From positions 1-64,000 of the forward strand of contig DANP01000020.1 of assembly GCA_002499905.1 (NCBI GenBank): a stretch of 64,000 nt of DNA, given 5' to 3'. Below the pieces are notes generated by a model. It saw only the letters and a program-made list of their open reading frames with translations. It was not told where the DNA came from and made no database searches. Positions 1 to 8,958 of the stretch are shown here, one piece after another. Numbering within the stretch: the stretch's first letter is position 1; the number at the start of each line of letters is the position of its first letter. This stretch comes from Methanolinea sp. UBA277. GTDB lineage: Archaea > Halobacteriota > Methanomicrobia > Methanomicrobiales > Methanospirillaceae. The position numbers were made by a program, and so were the translations under genes.

Positions 1-543
1 GATGTCATCCTCGCCATCCTGCTCCAGATGGCCCCGATGTCCCGGAGCGACCGGATGATGAATGCCGTGCTGGAGCACTACGGTAAAACGATCATCTTTG
101 ACGGAAGAGAGGTTATTCTCTGGCCCCGGGCAGAAGAGATCGCTCGCGTTGATCCGGGAGAACTCCGGGAAAAGACGAAGATCGGCTACCGGGCGGAACG
201 CCTGGTTCAGGCCGCCCGGTTCCTGGTCGATCACCCGATCCTGCAGACTGACCTCTCATCCCTCACCGAAGAGGAGGCGATCAGGCGGCTGACAGAGATC
301 CCCGGCGTCGGGCCATACTCGGCAGGGATCATCCTCGGGACGTTTCCCATCGATGTCTGGAGCGTGGTGATCTTCTCCGAGCTCTTCTTTGGGATGACCC
401 CGGAGCACCCCCGCGATGCAATTGACGAAGTGGTCTCCGTCCTCACAGAACGATGGGGGACGTGGCGGTGGTTTGCATTCGTCTATGTGGTCCACGACCT
501 CCCGTACCTGAAGGAGACCTATCATCTCTCCCGGGTGACGTGA
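1..543 (+). CDS. HhH-GPD DNA glycosylase, 5' end outside window
   Basis: Base-excision repair glycosylase of the helix-hairpin-helix/GPD superfamily (AlkA/OGG-like), which flips out and removes damaged bases. The reading frame is open from the first base, so the start lies upstream. The hairpin signature LTEIPGVGPYSAGIILG is followed 5 residues later by the Asp of FPIDVW, the expected position of the catalytic Asp. The C-terminus (DLPYLKETY) has no Cys cluster, so this is not an iron-sulfur Nth/MutY type. The exact base specificity cannot be told from this fragment. Confidence 0.8.
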   Translation, partial: DVILAILLQMAPMSRSDRMMNAVLEHYGKTIIFDGREVILWPRAEEIARVDPGELREKTKIGYRAERLVQAARFLVDHPILQTDLSSLTEEEAIRRLTEIPGVGPYSAGIILGTFPIDVWSVVIFSELFFGMTPEHPRDAIDEVVSVLTERWGTWRWFAFVYVVHDLPYLKETYHLSRVT

Positions 544-648
544 TATTCAGCGGGCGTGGGATGTACGGTAAGGGAGGTGGCGCTCTTCCCCTACGTAGTT
601 CCCCTTAGGCTGACCGGGTGAAGGTTTAAGCCGGAAATGACGCATCAT

Positions 649-1167
649 TCATTCCATCGCCACATCGAATTCGTCCCGGTACCTGACTATCCCGTGAACG
701 CCGTTCATGCAGGCATCATCAATAATCATCACCATGAACGCTTCGTCAGGAACGCCTTCCCACTGGCTTGTGAGCCCGTATAACGATGCCGGCACAAAAC
801 CAAACCGGGGATAGTAATCGGGATGACCGAGGACAACCACAAACAGGCACCCCTCTTCACGAAGGCGTGCAAGGCCGTGACGCACCAGGCCTGTGCCGAT
901 TCCATGACGCTGGCGCTCCGGCAGGACGGCCATGGGGCCCAGCCCCATACCGGAGATTGTGCTCTTCTTTCCTTCGACCGTCACCGGGGAAGCCAGGATA
1001 TGGCCGATGATTTCACCGTTCTCAACCGCCACCAGTGAGACCAGCCCGGGGCATGCAGAGCGAAGTGCATCGATGATCTGTGCTTCACACGCCCCTCCGA
1101 ATGCGAGCGTCGTCAGGTTCCTGATTGCCGCACGATCTCCCGGCTGTTCCTCACGAATAGTGATCAT
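649..1167 (-). CDS. GNAT N-acetyltransferase, YhbS-like
   Basis: A 172-residue single-domain acetyl-CoA-dependent N-acetyltransferase. It matches the YhbS group along its length: N-terminal IREEQPGDRAAIRNL, a GMGLGPMAVLPERQRHGIGTGL acetyl-CoA loop (Q/RxxGxG type), then VVVLGHPDYYPRFGF and a terminal GIVRYRDEF. The frame is open 86 codons further upstream, but the ATG at 1167 begins the family's usual N-terminus and a TATA-like box (1201-1208) lies about 35 bases before it, so I start here. Substrate unknown. It is monocistronic and divergent from the Fe-S protein gene. Confidence 0.8.
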   Translation of the reverse strand: MITIREEQPGDRAAIRNLTTLAFGGACEAQIIDALRSACPGLVSLVAVENGEIIGHILASPVTVEGKKSTISGMGLGPMAVLPERQRHGIGTGLVRHGLARLREEGCLFVVVLGHPDYYPRFGFVPASLYGLTSQWEGVPDEAFMVMIIDDACMNGVHGIVRYRDEFDVAME

Positions 1168-1200
1168 GGTGTACCTGTTCAGGGAATTGTCGTCCGGGGG

Positions 1201-1208
1201 TATAAATT
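1201..1208 (-). promoter_or_regulatory. TATA box of the GNAT gene
   Basis: The minus strand reads AATTTATA, 34-41 bases before the ATG at 1167, as expected for an archaeal TBP site with a leader of about 10 bases. This decides the shorter start. The rest of the 304-base gap between the two divergent genes (1168-1471) holds no convincing gene. Confidence 0.5.
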
Positions 1209-1431
1209 GCCATGAATCCTGATCCAGTCCCGGATGATCACAGGGAATACCGTGATGGGGAATCATTGCTGTTCGATCCCGGCATAATTCATTTTCCATC
1301 CTCCGCCCGGCCACGGTATACCGGATTTGCCAGTCTCCATCCTTGCTACCGCCGGACACCCTGACCGGCACGGGTTTCTGGTGCAGAGACACACGGCCCG
1401 CCGCGTGACACCGGCACTCCCTCAAATACGA

Positions 1432-1446
1432 CGATTAATTTTTATG
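1432..1446 (+). promoter_or_regulatory. TATA-like AT-rich box of the Fe-S protein gene
   Basis: An AT-rich block (ATTAATTTTTAT) lies about 26-36 bases before the ATG at 1472, in otherwise GC-rich surroundings. Position and composition fit an archaeal TATA box. Confidence 0.45.
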
Positions 1447-1471
1447 TTCCGGGCGAGAGGTGTGTGATACC

Positions 1472-2149
1472 ATGGCCGGTGAAGAGATCATCGATGACCT
1501 CCTGGAAAAGGCTCTCGAACTGGGTGCGAGTATGGCAGGCTCTGTCCCGGCGGAACGGCTGAGGAACTGCCCCTCCGCTCGGGCGGCGGGACCACAGGGA
1601 TTTCAGACCTTCTCGGGCACTATTGTCGTACTCGGGCTCTACCATGATCCGGACAAGCCGGAGATGGACTGGTGGGAAGAGGGGAGGGGCACACCAGGTG
1701 ACCGCATGCTCAGGAGAATCACCAGAGAACTGTCGGAGTGGCTCAGGGAGACGTACGGGATCGCTGCACGTGATATTCCCTACCAGGTGTATGACGGTGG
1801 GATATACCTCAAGGACGCTGCGGTCATGGCGGGCCTTGGTACCATCGGAAGTAACAATCTGGTGATCACCCCGGTGTTTGGCCCGCGGGTACGATTCCGG
1901 GCGTTATGGATTGATATCGATATGGAACAACCCATCCGGCCCGCCCGGGAACCTCCCTGCGACACCTGCGATCACCCCTGCGAGACGCAGTGTCCCCAGA
2001 ATGCACTGGAAGGGGGCACGTACTCCCGCGAACGGTGTATAGCACGGATGGATGCAGACAAGGCAGCACCGGTTGAAGGCGGGAAGAAGGGGCCTGTCGA
2101 TCACTGCAGAATCTGCGAGCTGGTCTGTCCCGCGTACCAGAGACGGTGA
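1472..2149 (+). CDS. QueG-like 4Fe-4S double-cluster protein
   Basis: A 225-residue soluble protein related to epoxyqueuosine reductase (QueG). The C-terminus carries two ferredoxin-type clusters: CDTCDHPCETQCP with a later Cys (RERCIARM), then CRICELVCP. The middle part DAAVMAGLGTIGSNNLVITPVFGPRVRF is the QueG-like cobamide-domain signature region. Archaea make archaeosine rather than queuosine, so the substrate is probably different and is unknown. A GTG 12 bases upstream is possible, but GAGAGGTG is correctly spaced for the ATG at 1472. QueG proteins are longer (about 350 residues). Confidence 0.75.
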   Translation: MAGEEIIDDLLEKALELGASMAGSVPAERLRNCPSARAAGPQGFQTFSGTIVVLGLYHDPDKPEMDWWEEGRGTPGDRMLRRITRELSEWLRETYGIAARDIPYQVYDGGIYLKDAAVMAGLGTIGSNNLVITPVFGPRVRFRALWIDIDMEQPIRPAREPPCDTCDHPCETQCPQNALEGGTYSRERCIARMDADKAAPVEGGKKGPVDHCRICELVCPAYQRR

Positions 2150-2249
2150 GTGCCCGCTGATCGGCTGATTGAAGGATAAAAAATTGCGACCAGTCTCCAG
2201 GGCCGGAGTCCATAAGAAATAACTCTTCCCGGGCATACTCGTTGGTTAC

Positions 2250-3875
2250 ATGAATACCCGCATCATTGCCCTCATCATCCTGGCCGTGATCGCAGGAGCC
2301 GCCGGATTGCTCCTTTTCTCTGGTTCTTTTGAGCCGGAGAGCCAGTCTATTACTCTGGCCATCATGACCACCTCTGACCTGCAGAGCCAGGTAGAGCCCT
2401 ACCCCAATGAGACCGGTTCATCTGTGGGTGGCTTTGCCCGCATATCTGGTATGCAGAAGCAGATCCGGGCGGAGGTGGACGGAGCCCTCCTCATCTCATC
2501 CGGAGATGACCTCACCGGAACACTTTTTGATCTCTATGCAGGCCGGCCTGAGATGGAATCCCTGTCCCGGGCGGGGTTCGATGTGGTCTGTCCCGGGAAC
2601 CATGAATTCGATTTCGGGTGGGAAAAATACCGGAATGCCACCGGTTTTGCAGAATTTCCTATTGTATGCGCCAATATGGATATCCAGGACCCGGTTCTGG
2701 CCTCTGCCATCCTCCCCTCAGTCATGCTGGAGGTATCAGGGGTGAAGGTGGGCGTCTTCGGGCTCATGACTCCGGACCTGGCCAGGATATCCAGCCCGGG
2801 CGAGGGAATCTCGGTCGACCCGGACCTTGTGGGAATATCGGACCAGATGGTCAATGATCTCAGGTCACAGGGAGCGGACCTGGTCATCGCCGTGACCCAT
2901 GTCGGGGTGGAGGATGACCGGAAGATCGCCGAATCCGTGTCCGGAATCGATCTCATCGTGGGAGGACATGATCACACCTATGTGAACGAGACCGTTGAGG
3001 GGCCCGGAGGATGGAAGACCATCATCGTCCAGGACGGGATGCGGGGGGAGCGGCTTGGCGTGCTCCGGTTCTCGTACACCACTGAAGGGATACAGGACCC
3101 CGAATGGGGCTGGATCTGGCTCGATAACAGTTCTCCCTCTGATCCGGAGGTGGAAAAGATCATCGTACCGTATCTGGCACAATACCGGACCCTGCTCGGC
3201 GAGCCGGTAGGAGTCACCACAACCCCGCTGGATGCCCGGAAATCCACGGTCCGGTCAGGGGAGGCGGCAGCGGGCAACCTGATTGCCGATGCCTGGCGGG
3301 CCTGGTTCCCGGGAAGTCAGATCGCATTCATCAACGGCGGAGGGATCCGCGGAGATACCATCTACCCTGCCGGAAATCTGACCTACCAGATACTGTACGA
3401 AATCCTCCCTTACCGGGACGAGATCGTCGAAATCACTATGACGGGGAGAGATATCCGCCAGGCCCTGGAATGCTCCGCCTCCGCACTTGGCCCGGAGCAG
3501 ACGGGGATCGATTCGGGGGGATTCCTGCAGGTTTCCGGTATCCACTACACCATCGATCTGAACGGGACGCCGTATACGGCGACCTATAACGGGAGCGTGC
3601 TCGTGGCCGTCGAGGATCCCGGGTACCGGGTGACCGAGGTCACCGTGCAGGAGGCTGATGGATCCCTGGCACCCCTTGACGATGAGGAGATGTACTCAGT
3701 CCTGGTCAATGCCTGGCTGGCCGGGGGCGGTGACGGATACTGGATCTTTTCGGAGCAGGAGAACATAACCTACACGACGGTGTATGATATTGATCCGGTC
3801 GCCGGGTATATCAGAAATGAGAGCCCGGTATCGCCAGCAGTAGAGGATCGGATAATAATCATACAGGGATCCTGA
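2250..3875 (+). CDS. Secreted 5'-nucleotidase / UDP-sugar hydrolase family
   Basis: A 541-residue exported metallophosphoesterase that should release phosphate from extracellular nucleotides or sugar nucleotides. An N-terminal hydrophobic segment (residues 5-24) serves as signal or anchor. The metallophosphatase domain shows the dimetal motifs SGDDLTGT, GNHEFDFG and GGHDHT. The C-terminal 5'-nucleotidase substrate domain follows, with the ligand loops INGGGIRGD and LAGGGDGY. The first metal motif is replaced: the usual DxHG reads SDLQSQ, so only the Asp is kept. It stands alone, upstream of a convergent tRNA. Confidence 0.88.
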   Translation: MNTRIIALIILAVIAGAAGLLLFSGSFEPESQSITLAIMTTSDLQSQVEPYPNETGSSVGGFARISGMQKQIRAEVDGALLISSGDDLTGTLFDLYAGRPEMESLSRAGFDVVCPGNHEFDFGWEKYRNATGFAEFPIVCANMDIQDPVLASAILPSVMLEVSGVKVGVFGLMTPDLARISSPGEGISVDPDLVGISDQMVNDLRSQGADLVIAVTHVGVEDDRKIAESVSGIDLIVGGHDHTYVNETVEGPGGWKTIIVQDGMRGERLGVLRFSYTTEGIQDPEWGWIWLDNSSPSDPEVEKIIVPYLAQYRTLLGEPVGVTTTPLDARKSTVRSGEAAAGNLIADAWRAWFPGSQIAFINGGGIRGDTIYPAGNLTYQILYEILPYRDEIVEITMTGRDIRQALECSASALGPEQTGIDSGGFLQVSGIHYTIDLNGTPYTATYNGSVLVAVEDPGYRVTEVTVQEADGSLAPLDDEEMYSVLVNAWLAGGGDGYWIFSEQENITYTTVYDIDPVAGYIRNESPVSPAVEDRIIIIQGS

Positions 3876-3946
3876 ATGGGAACAATCGCAGAATATAAGG
3901 AGCGGACATTCTTCAATCTCTTCAATTTCTTCGTCATCCCGGTGAT

Positions 3947-3968
3947 GCCTTCCCCATGTGGGGAGGGC
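3947..3968. terminator. Hairpin between nucleotidase and tRNA-Leu
   Basis: GCCTTCCCC and GGGGAGGGC flank a 4-base loop (one G-T pair). It lies between two convergent transcription units. No T-run follows, so a terminator role is only plausible. Confidence 0.35.
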
Positions 3969-3981
3969 TAAGAACAGTGTA

Positions 3982-4066
3982 TGCGAGGGGTGGGATTTGA
4001 ACCCACGGACTCCTTCGAGACCGGATCTTAAGTCCGGCTCCGTTGGCCAGGCTTAGATACCCTCGC
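3982..4066 (-). tRNA. tRNA-Leu (anticodon UAA)
   Basis: 85-nt cloverleaf of class II. The acceptor stem GCGAGGG/CCCTCGC pairs perfectly and the discriminator is A. The anticodon stem CCGGA/TCCGG encloses the loop CTTAAGA with anticodon TAA. A variable arm and a TΨC arm (GGGTTCAAATCCC) are present. CCA is not encoded. A TATA box lies at 4095-4100. Confidence 0.95.
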
Positions 4067-4094
4067 GCCATCGTATATATCGTGCTTCTCCCTG

Positions 4095-4100
4095 TTTAAA
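4095..4100 (-). promoter_or_regulatory. TATA box of tRNA-Leu
   Basis: TTTAAA, 29-34 bases upstream of the mature tRNA 5' end, is the standard archaeal promoter position. A second AT block (TATATAT, about 4073-4080) is too close to serve. Confidence 0.6.
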
Positions 4101-4277
4101 GATAGTCAAAGACGAGCGAGTTCCGGGGATTCATCCGGGTCCGGGGACCGGGCGACCGAAACGCTCCAGGGAATCCGGGGAGATGGTGTCCCGGAACTCC
4201 CTGGTTCCGGTACTCATTTATACCTTCCAGATAACCGGTCTGTATGCATGCCGGAGCAATCCGGTGGAGATGAACGC

Positions 4278-6788
4278 ATGACCACAACCCGCTCTCTCGT
4301 CATCGTATTCCTTATCCTGTCCCTGTGCGCCTGCTGCCTCCCGGCAGGGGCGATCCTCCAGCAATTCAGCTTCCGGGGGTCGGTCCTCGGATTCAGTGAG
4401 ACGAACAACACCGTCACCATTCTCGCAACCCACGAATGGCGCTGTGAGTTTGACAGCGACGGTCCGACCTGCACCTGGCGGTCAATCACCCCGCAGGTAC
4501 TCACCGGCACCGCCCCGGTCCCGGAGGTCTTTGACCGGATCAAGACCGGCTCCACGGTCATGGCCGGGAGCCTCGGCATGCCGGGCGGGACCTGGACCGG
4601 TATCGGGCTGTTAACGCCTCCCTACGGGAGCGAAGCCCTCAGGGCAACAGATCTCTACGGCGAGCTCACCCTGCTCCCCGCCCCCCTGGTCTCCGGCTAT
4701 GGGATGTCGGCCACCCTGCAGCCCGACTGTGACACCTGCAGCGGCTCGACCTGCACGGCGCTTGCGGCAAACCTCACCATCTTCCGGGACGGCGTTGAGG
4801 TCTGGAGCGGGGTGCTTTTCCCTGGCGAGGACACGCAGTACCGCGATCCGTCCGATCAGTCAGGCCTGTACGTGAAGTTTGTCTCAGGGCAGACCTCATC
4901 CCGGCTCTGCCCCAACGCGACCGGGGGAATGGGCGGACCCCAGCCCCTGTCGGTCTTCATCGTCCATGCCGACCGGGCCGGTACCGGGCCCGGCCCCACC
5001 ATAACCCCGTCAATCAGGACAGGCTCTCTCAGCATCCTGTCCTTCCCATCCGGAGCAACGATCCTCCTTGATGGTGAAGAACGGGGAGTAACTCCGCGTA
5101 CCGTTTCCGGTCTTGATCCCGGCGGGTATACTCTCGTTCTCGAAAAAGAAGGGTATGCCCCCTTTGAAAAGGACGTGACCATCTATTCCGGAAAACCGAC
5201 AATGGTCACCGCAACCCTTGAGCCGATCTACGGGGGCCTTCGGATACAGTCCACCCCGTCCCAGGCCACGGTCACGCTCAACGGCGAACAAGCCGGTTTG
5301 ACGCCGCTGGTGGTGGATGATCTCGAACCCGGGGAGTATGCGGTCTCCGTCTCCAAACCAGGATATCGTGCCGCGAACCGGACGGCAATCGTGACCGCCG
5401 GCCAGGAGAGACTCCTCTACCTGACGCTGACTCCCGAAGGAAACGGCTCGGAGAAGATTGGTGCGTTCATCACCGCGCTCGAGCGGGAAGGGTTCACTGT
5501 GCAGCAGGGGAAACTGGAGAATTTCGATGTTCTCGCCATGTATGATGCCGGCATCATCCCCAGCTGTTACGGCAACAACCCGACCACCCCCTACCTCGCC
5601 TACAAGCTCCCCTCCTATCCCGGTCTTGTACAGGGCGGCAGGGTCTCCGATGCCCCGGTCAACCCCGCCAATAAGGGACTCTGGCTGGATTACTTCATGG
5701 AGCCGGACGAGGCAATCGTGTATGTAGGACCAACACCCCCCGAGGTGAAGTATTTCAGCTACCGGAGTTACATCGGAACCCGGTGGTTCCCTGAACAGAA
5801 TGACTTCCAGCGGATCTTTGCCAGCCTCGGGGACACCATCAGCAATTACCGCATCAATACCGGGATTTCTCCCGGTCGGACCTCACCGGGTCCGTATGAC
5901 AAACCGGTCATGATCATCACCACCGCAGACAAGGGGACCAATGAGAGGGTCAGGAAAGCCGCCCTCCTGGCAGGGTATTCCACCAGTATGATGAATGACG
6001 ACATCATCCCATCAGGGCTCATCCGGATGGGAACCGCGAACACCTCTGATACCATCACGTTTGTCCACCGCCTGGCCTTTTTCTCCAACGAGACGCTCGG
6101 GGCCGAGTACATCAACAGCACCCCCGGTACCGTGCTGCGGCTGACCCCGAATACCTCACATCCTGCACAACCCTACGGAGTACCACGGCTCATCGTGAGG
6201 GGGACCGGCGATACCCATGAGCTCGATCTCATGCAGGACCAGGAAGAGCTCCGGGAAGCCATCATCGCCCGGCAGGGAGACGGCATGGTTATTTCCGGGA
6301 ACAAGTCCACGATCTGGATTCTCGAAGGGTATGACTCGCTCCAGCGGGAGATCGATTCCCTGGGTGACAACCGGGATACGATCTACCTGCGGAACGGCAA
6401 CTACACGCTTGCAGACGATGAGTTCATCATCGTCTACGGGGTCAACCACAAGGCGAGCGGGAAGGTTGTCTACACCAATGTTGCCGTGTACGGGGCCGAC
6501 GTTTTAAACGGCGTCGTAGCCGTGACAGATGCCGATTATGCCGGTTCTGCCGAATCCTATCTTCCCGGAAACCGGAATGCCGGGCTCTTCTACGTATGGA
6601 AGTTTGCACGGCACTGCAACGGTGAAGCGGGATGCTCCGAAGTTCCTTCCTGCTGCGGCGGCCTGGGAATCCCGGAGGATGTACCGGTGGTGATCGGGTT
6701 CCGGGCCTATATCGAGCAGGAGACCGGGATCGGGCCGGCCTGGAACGAGATCCTCTATGACCAGGTGGTCCATTTCGCCCCGGCGTGA
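4278..6788 (+). CDS. Large secreted protein with two PEGA domains
   Basis: An 836-residue exported protein. The signal peptide is at residues 1-26 (hydrophobic core VIVFLILSLCACCL, cleavage near PAGA). About 220 residues of Cys-containing N-terminal domain follow, then two tandem PEGA domains (about 250-390) with the typical pattern of SxPxGAxIxLDGxxxGxTP and LxPGxYxLxLxxxGY. The remaining 430 residues match nothing I recognise; they include paired Cys near the C-terminus (CNGEAGCSEVPSCC). PEGA domains are usually found on archaeal cell surfaces. The start at 4278 is preferred over 4248 because GGAGATG precedes it and the signal peptide begins there. Confidence 0.75.
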   Translation: MTTTRSLVIVFLILSLCACCLPAGAILQQFSFRGSVLGFSETNNTVTILATHEWRCEFDSDGPTCTWRSITPQVLTGTAPVPEVFDRIKTGSTVMAGSLGMPGGTWTGIGLLTPPYGSEALRATDLYGELTLLPAPLVSGYGMSATLQPDCDTCSGSTCTALAANLTIFRDGVEVWSGVLFPGEDTQYRDPSDQSGLYVKFVSGQTSSRLCPNATGGMGGPQPLSVFIVHADRAGTGPGPTITPSIRTGSLSILSFPSGATILLDGEERGVTPRTVSGLDPGGYTLVLEKEGYAPFEKDVTIYSGKPTMVTATLEPIYGGLRIQSTPSQATVTLNGEQAGLTPLVVDDLEPGEYAVSVSKPGYRAANRTAIVTAGQERLLYLTLTPEGNGSEKIGAFITALEREGFTVQQGKLENFDVLAMYDAGIIPSCYGNNPTTPYLAYKLPSYPGLVQGGRVSDAPVNPANKGLWLDYFMEPDEAIVYVGPTPPEVKYFSYRSYIGTRWFPEQNDFQRIFASLGDTISNYRINTGISPGRTSPGPYDKPVMIITTADKGTNERVRKAALLAGYSTSMMNDDIIPSGLIRMGTANTSDTITFVHRLAFFSNETLGAEYINSTPGTVLRLTPNTSHPAQPYGVPRLIVRGTGDTHELDLMQDQEELREAIIARQGDGMVISGNKSTIWILEGYDSLQREIDSLGDNRDTIYLRNGNYTLADDEFIIVYGVNHKASGKVVYTNVAVYGADVLNGVVAVTDADYAGSAESYLPGNRNAGLFYVWKFARHCNGEAGCSEVPSCCGGLGIPEDVPVVIGFRAYIEQETGIGPAWNEILYDQVVHFAPA

Positions 6789-6810
6789 GATCCACTCTGG
6801 ATCATTTTTT
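6789..6810 (+). terminator. Hairpin plus T6 terminator
   Basis: GATCC and GGATC flank a 5-base loop and are followed after one base by six T residues, directly after the PEGA stop codon. It looks like an intrinsic terminator. Confidence 0.65.
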
Positions 6811-6831
6811 CTCAGCCTCGTGTCATCAAGC

Positions 6832-6895
6832 GGCCGGAAGCGTTCATTTCAGTCCCGTATCGGGCTGAACGAAATCTTCCTGCCAACTTCCGGCC
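6832..6895. repeat. Long nested inverted repeat between convergent genes
   Basis: GGCCGGAAG (6832-6840) pairs with CTTCCGGCC (6887-6895). Inside lie CGTTCA/TGAACG (6841-6846/6866-6871) and a CCCG-TAT-CGGG tip. An alternative outer pairing uses CTTCC near 6876. It fills the gap before the ROK gene's stop codon. It may be a terminator or mRNA stabiliser for the minus-strand gene, or a small structured RNA. Confidence 0.5.
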
Positions 6896-6896
6896 C

Positions 6897-7850
6897 TCAT
6901 CCGATCATAGACTCGAAATCTCCATACCCGGTGTCATATCCCCGGGCGATGACGGAGGCCCCAAGCAGCGGGGCATCACCGGCTAGACCGGTCATAACCA
7001 TTTCCGGGAGTCTAAGGTACCGGTCGACGGCATCGATTATCGGCCCGAGCAGGAGATCGGCGTTGGATCGCATCACCGAGCCGTCGAAAATGATCAGCTC
7101 CGGGTCGTAGGCCACGATCACGTCCGACACCGCCCGGGCATTGATCCGTGAGAGGTCCCCGAGGAACCGGAGGACATCGTCATCGCCCTCCCGGGCCGAG
7201 TGGAAGATATCCTCCGCCGTGTCCGGGCCCCAGTGCGGTCTGCCGTGGTAGTGACACCACTGGGCAAAGAACCAGGGGAGGTACTTCCCGGAGGCGTACC
7301 CCTCCCAGTGGCCGGAATGCCCGCAGCCGCAGGTGAGATCGTAGGTGTCGTCCACGTGGAAGTGCCCGACCTCTGCGGCATTCCCGTCCCGGCCGAGCAG
7401 GATCCGGCCGTTTGCCAGCACCCCGGCGCCGATCCCGGTGGAGAGGGTGATATACACCGCGTCCCGCCTGCCCTTCGCTGCACCGTAGTATGCTTCCCCG
7501 AGGATGCCGGCATGGCAGTCGTTGACCATCCGCACCGGAATCCCGAACTCCTCTGACAGCGGGCCGGTCAGCGATACATCCCGGAACGGCATGTTCGGCG
7601 GGTTGAGCAGGATCCCCTGCCGGATATCGACCGGCCCGGCCGCCGAGAGCCCGATGCCGGTACTATCGTCCGGGAGGGTACCCCCGCACACCCGGGTGAT
7701 CAGGCCGGAAAGGAACCCGGTGAGGATTGCCGGGTCGGCTCCCCCCGCCGGTGTCTTTGCCTCCACCTTCTTAGCCATCCTGCCGTTCTGATCAAGGACC
7801 GCTGCCCGGGAATTGGTTGCCCCGAGATCAACGGCAATAACGCACCCCAT
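6897..7850 (-). CDS. ROK-family sugar kinase (glucokinase-like)
   Basis: A 317-residue kinase of the ROK family, phosphorylating glucose or a related sugar with ATP. The N-terminal phosphate-1 motif is VIAVDLGATNSRAAV. The sugar-binding and catalytic region includes VNDCHAGILGE (catalytic Asp), TLSTGIGAGVL, the ExGHxxxD motif AEVGHFHVDD, and the ROK zinc cluster LTCGCGHSGHWEGYASG. The start at 7850 is at residue 18 of the longest frame and matches the family N-terminus. It is divergent from the asparagine-synthetase-like gene. The sugar is not certain; archaeal ROK members vary. Confidence 0.85.
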   Translation of the reverse strand: MGCVIAVDLGATNSRAAVLDQNGRMAKKVEAKTPAGGADPAILTGFLSGLITRVCGGTLPDDSTGIGLSAAGPVDIRQGILLNPPNMPFRDVSLTGPLSEEFGIPVRMVNDCHAGILGEAYYGAAKGRRDAVYITLSTGIGAGVLANGRILLGRDGNAAEVGHFHVDDTYDLTCGCGHSGHWEGYASGKYLPWFFAQWCHYHGRPHWGPDTAEDIFHSAREGDDDVLRFLGDLSRINARAVSDVIVAYDPELIIFDGSVMRSNADLLLGPIIDAVDRYLRLPEMVMTGLAGDAPLLGASVIARGYDTGYGDFESMIG

Positions 7851-7950
7851 GCACCGGTGGTTTGACCGGGAGGGCAATGAACCTTCGCGGTCCTTCCACA
7901 AAGGGTATCAAGGAGCTCGTGCCAGCTGTCAGGCTGATGAGACTCATGCG

Positions 7951-8952
7951 GTGGTCGGCCGGGTGAAGCTCCGGGGATGGATCGAGTACGAGGGCCGGCG
8001 GCTCACGCTTCCGGAGCTGGAGGAGATCCTCGCAGACCACCCCGAACAGGTCATCCGGTTCGGCGGCGAGTTCCTCCTCTCCTGGGACGGGTGCACGGCA
8101 CGGGACCTCTACGGTATTGTCCCGGGCGACATCGAACCCGGGGCGGTGGTCTGCAACGGGACGATGGTCTGCGGGATCCGGCCCGATCCACCGGAGACCG
8201 ACCTTGACGATGCCATCCTTACCGCCGTCCGGCTGCGGAGCGACGAGGGGATCTGCGCCTTCTCCGGCGGGGTCGACTCCTCGCTGGTCGCCTTCCTCTC
8301 CGGCCGCCCCTGCCTTGCGGTGGGCCTCGCAGGATCGCACGACCTGGCCCATGCCCGGCGGGCGGCAACGCTGATGGACCTCTCCTGCACCTTCGTGGAG
8401 CTCACCGAACGGGACGTCTGTGAGGCGCTCGACGCCGTGCTCCCGGTCATCCCCGACACGGACCCCACCGGTGCGGCTATCGCCTTGACCCAGTACCTGA
8501 TCACCCGGGCGGCCCGCGAGCTCGGCCACGAGCGGGTCCTGTCCGGTCAGGGTGCCGATGAACTCTTTGGCGGATATGCCAGGTACCTCTTCTCGCCCGA
8601 CCTGGAGCGGGAGCTCGAGCATGATATCACAGGTCTCCGGCGCCAGGCCCTTCGCGACCAGACCGCCGCCGGCCTGAATGGGACCCTCCTCTCCCTTCCC
8701 TACCTGGACGTCCGGGTGGTGCGCGCTGCCCGGGTCATTCCGGCAGCTGAGAAGGTGCTGGACGGGGTGAGGAAAAAACCGCTGCGGGACGTCGCTGCCC
8801 GGCATATTCCCCCGGAAATCGCCTACTACGAGAAGAAGGCCATGCAGTACGGGACCGGCATCTGGAAGGTGCTCCGGAAGATGGCACGTAACAATGGTTA
8901 TAAACGGTCTTTGCAAGGGTACTTAGATCAGAAGAGACCGGACCGGGGATAA
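7951..8952 (+). CDS. Asparagine-synthetase-like protein without glutaminase active site
   Basis: About 333 residues. The C-terminal two thirds is the ATP-pyrophosphatase domain of asparagine synthetase: PP-loop FSGGVDSSL, the GQGADELFGGY motif, and a terminal KKPLRD...EKKAMQYGTG segment. The first 80 residues keep only a vestige of the Ntn glutaminase domain (GEFLLSWDG, ARDLYGIVPG) and lack the catalytic N-terminal Cys. It could use free ammonia or a partner glutaminase. The frame is open from 7813, but that overlaps the divergent ROK gene, so I favour the GTG at 7951. It sits 6 bases before gatC, suggesting co-transcription with the amidotransferase. Confidence 0.7.
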   Translation: MVGRVKLRGWIEYEGRRLTLPELEEILADHPEQVIRFGGEFLLSWDGCTARDLYGIVPGDIEPGAVVCNGTMVCGIRPDPPETDLDDAILTAVRLRSDEGICAFSGGVDSSLVAFLSGRPCLAVGLAGSHDLAHARRAATLMDLSCTFVELTERDVCEALDAVLPVIPDTDPTGAAIALTQYLITRAARELGHERVLSGQGADELFGGYARYLFSPDLERELEHDITGLRRQALRDQTAAGLNGTLLSLPYLDVRVVRAARVIPAAEKVLDGVRKKPLRDVAARHIPPEIAYYEKKAMQYGTGIWKVLRKMARNNGYKRSLQGYLDQKRPDRG

Positions 8953-8958
8953 GCGTCT

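Noticed and set aside
1168..1425. An N-terminal extension of the GNAT protein (86 codons)
   Set aside because: Its sequence does not look like protein of the family, and a TATA-like box lies inside it at 1201-1208.
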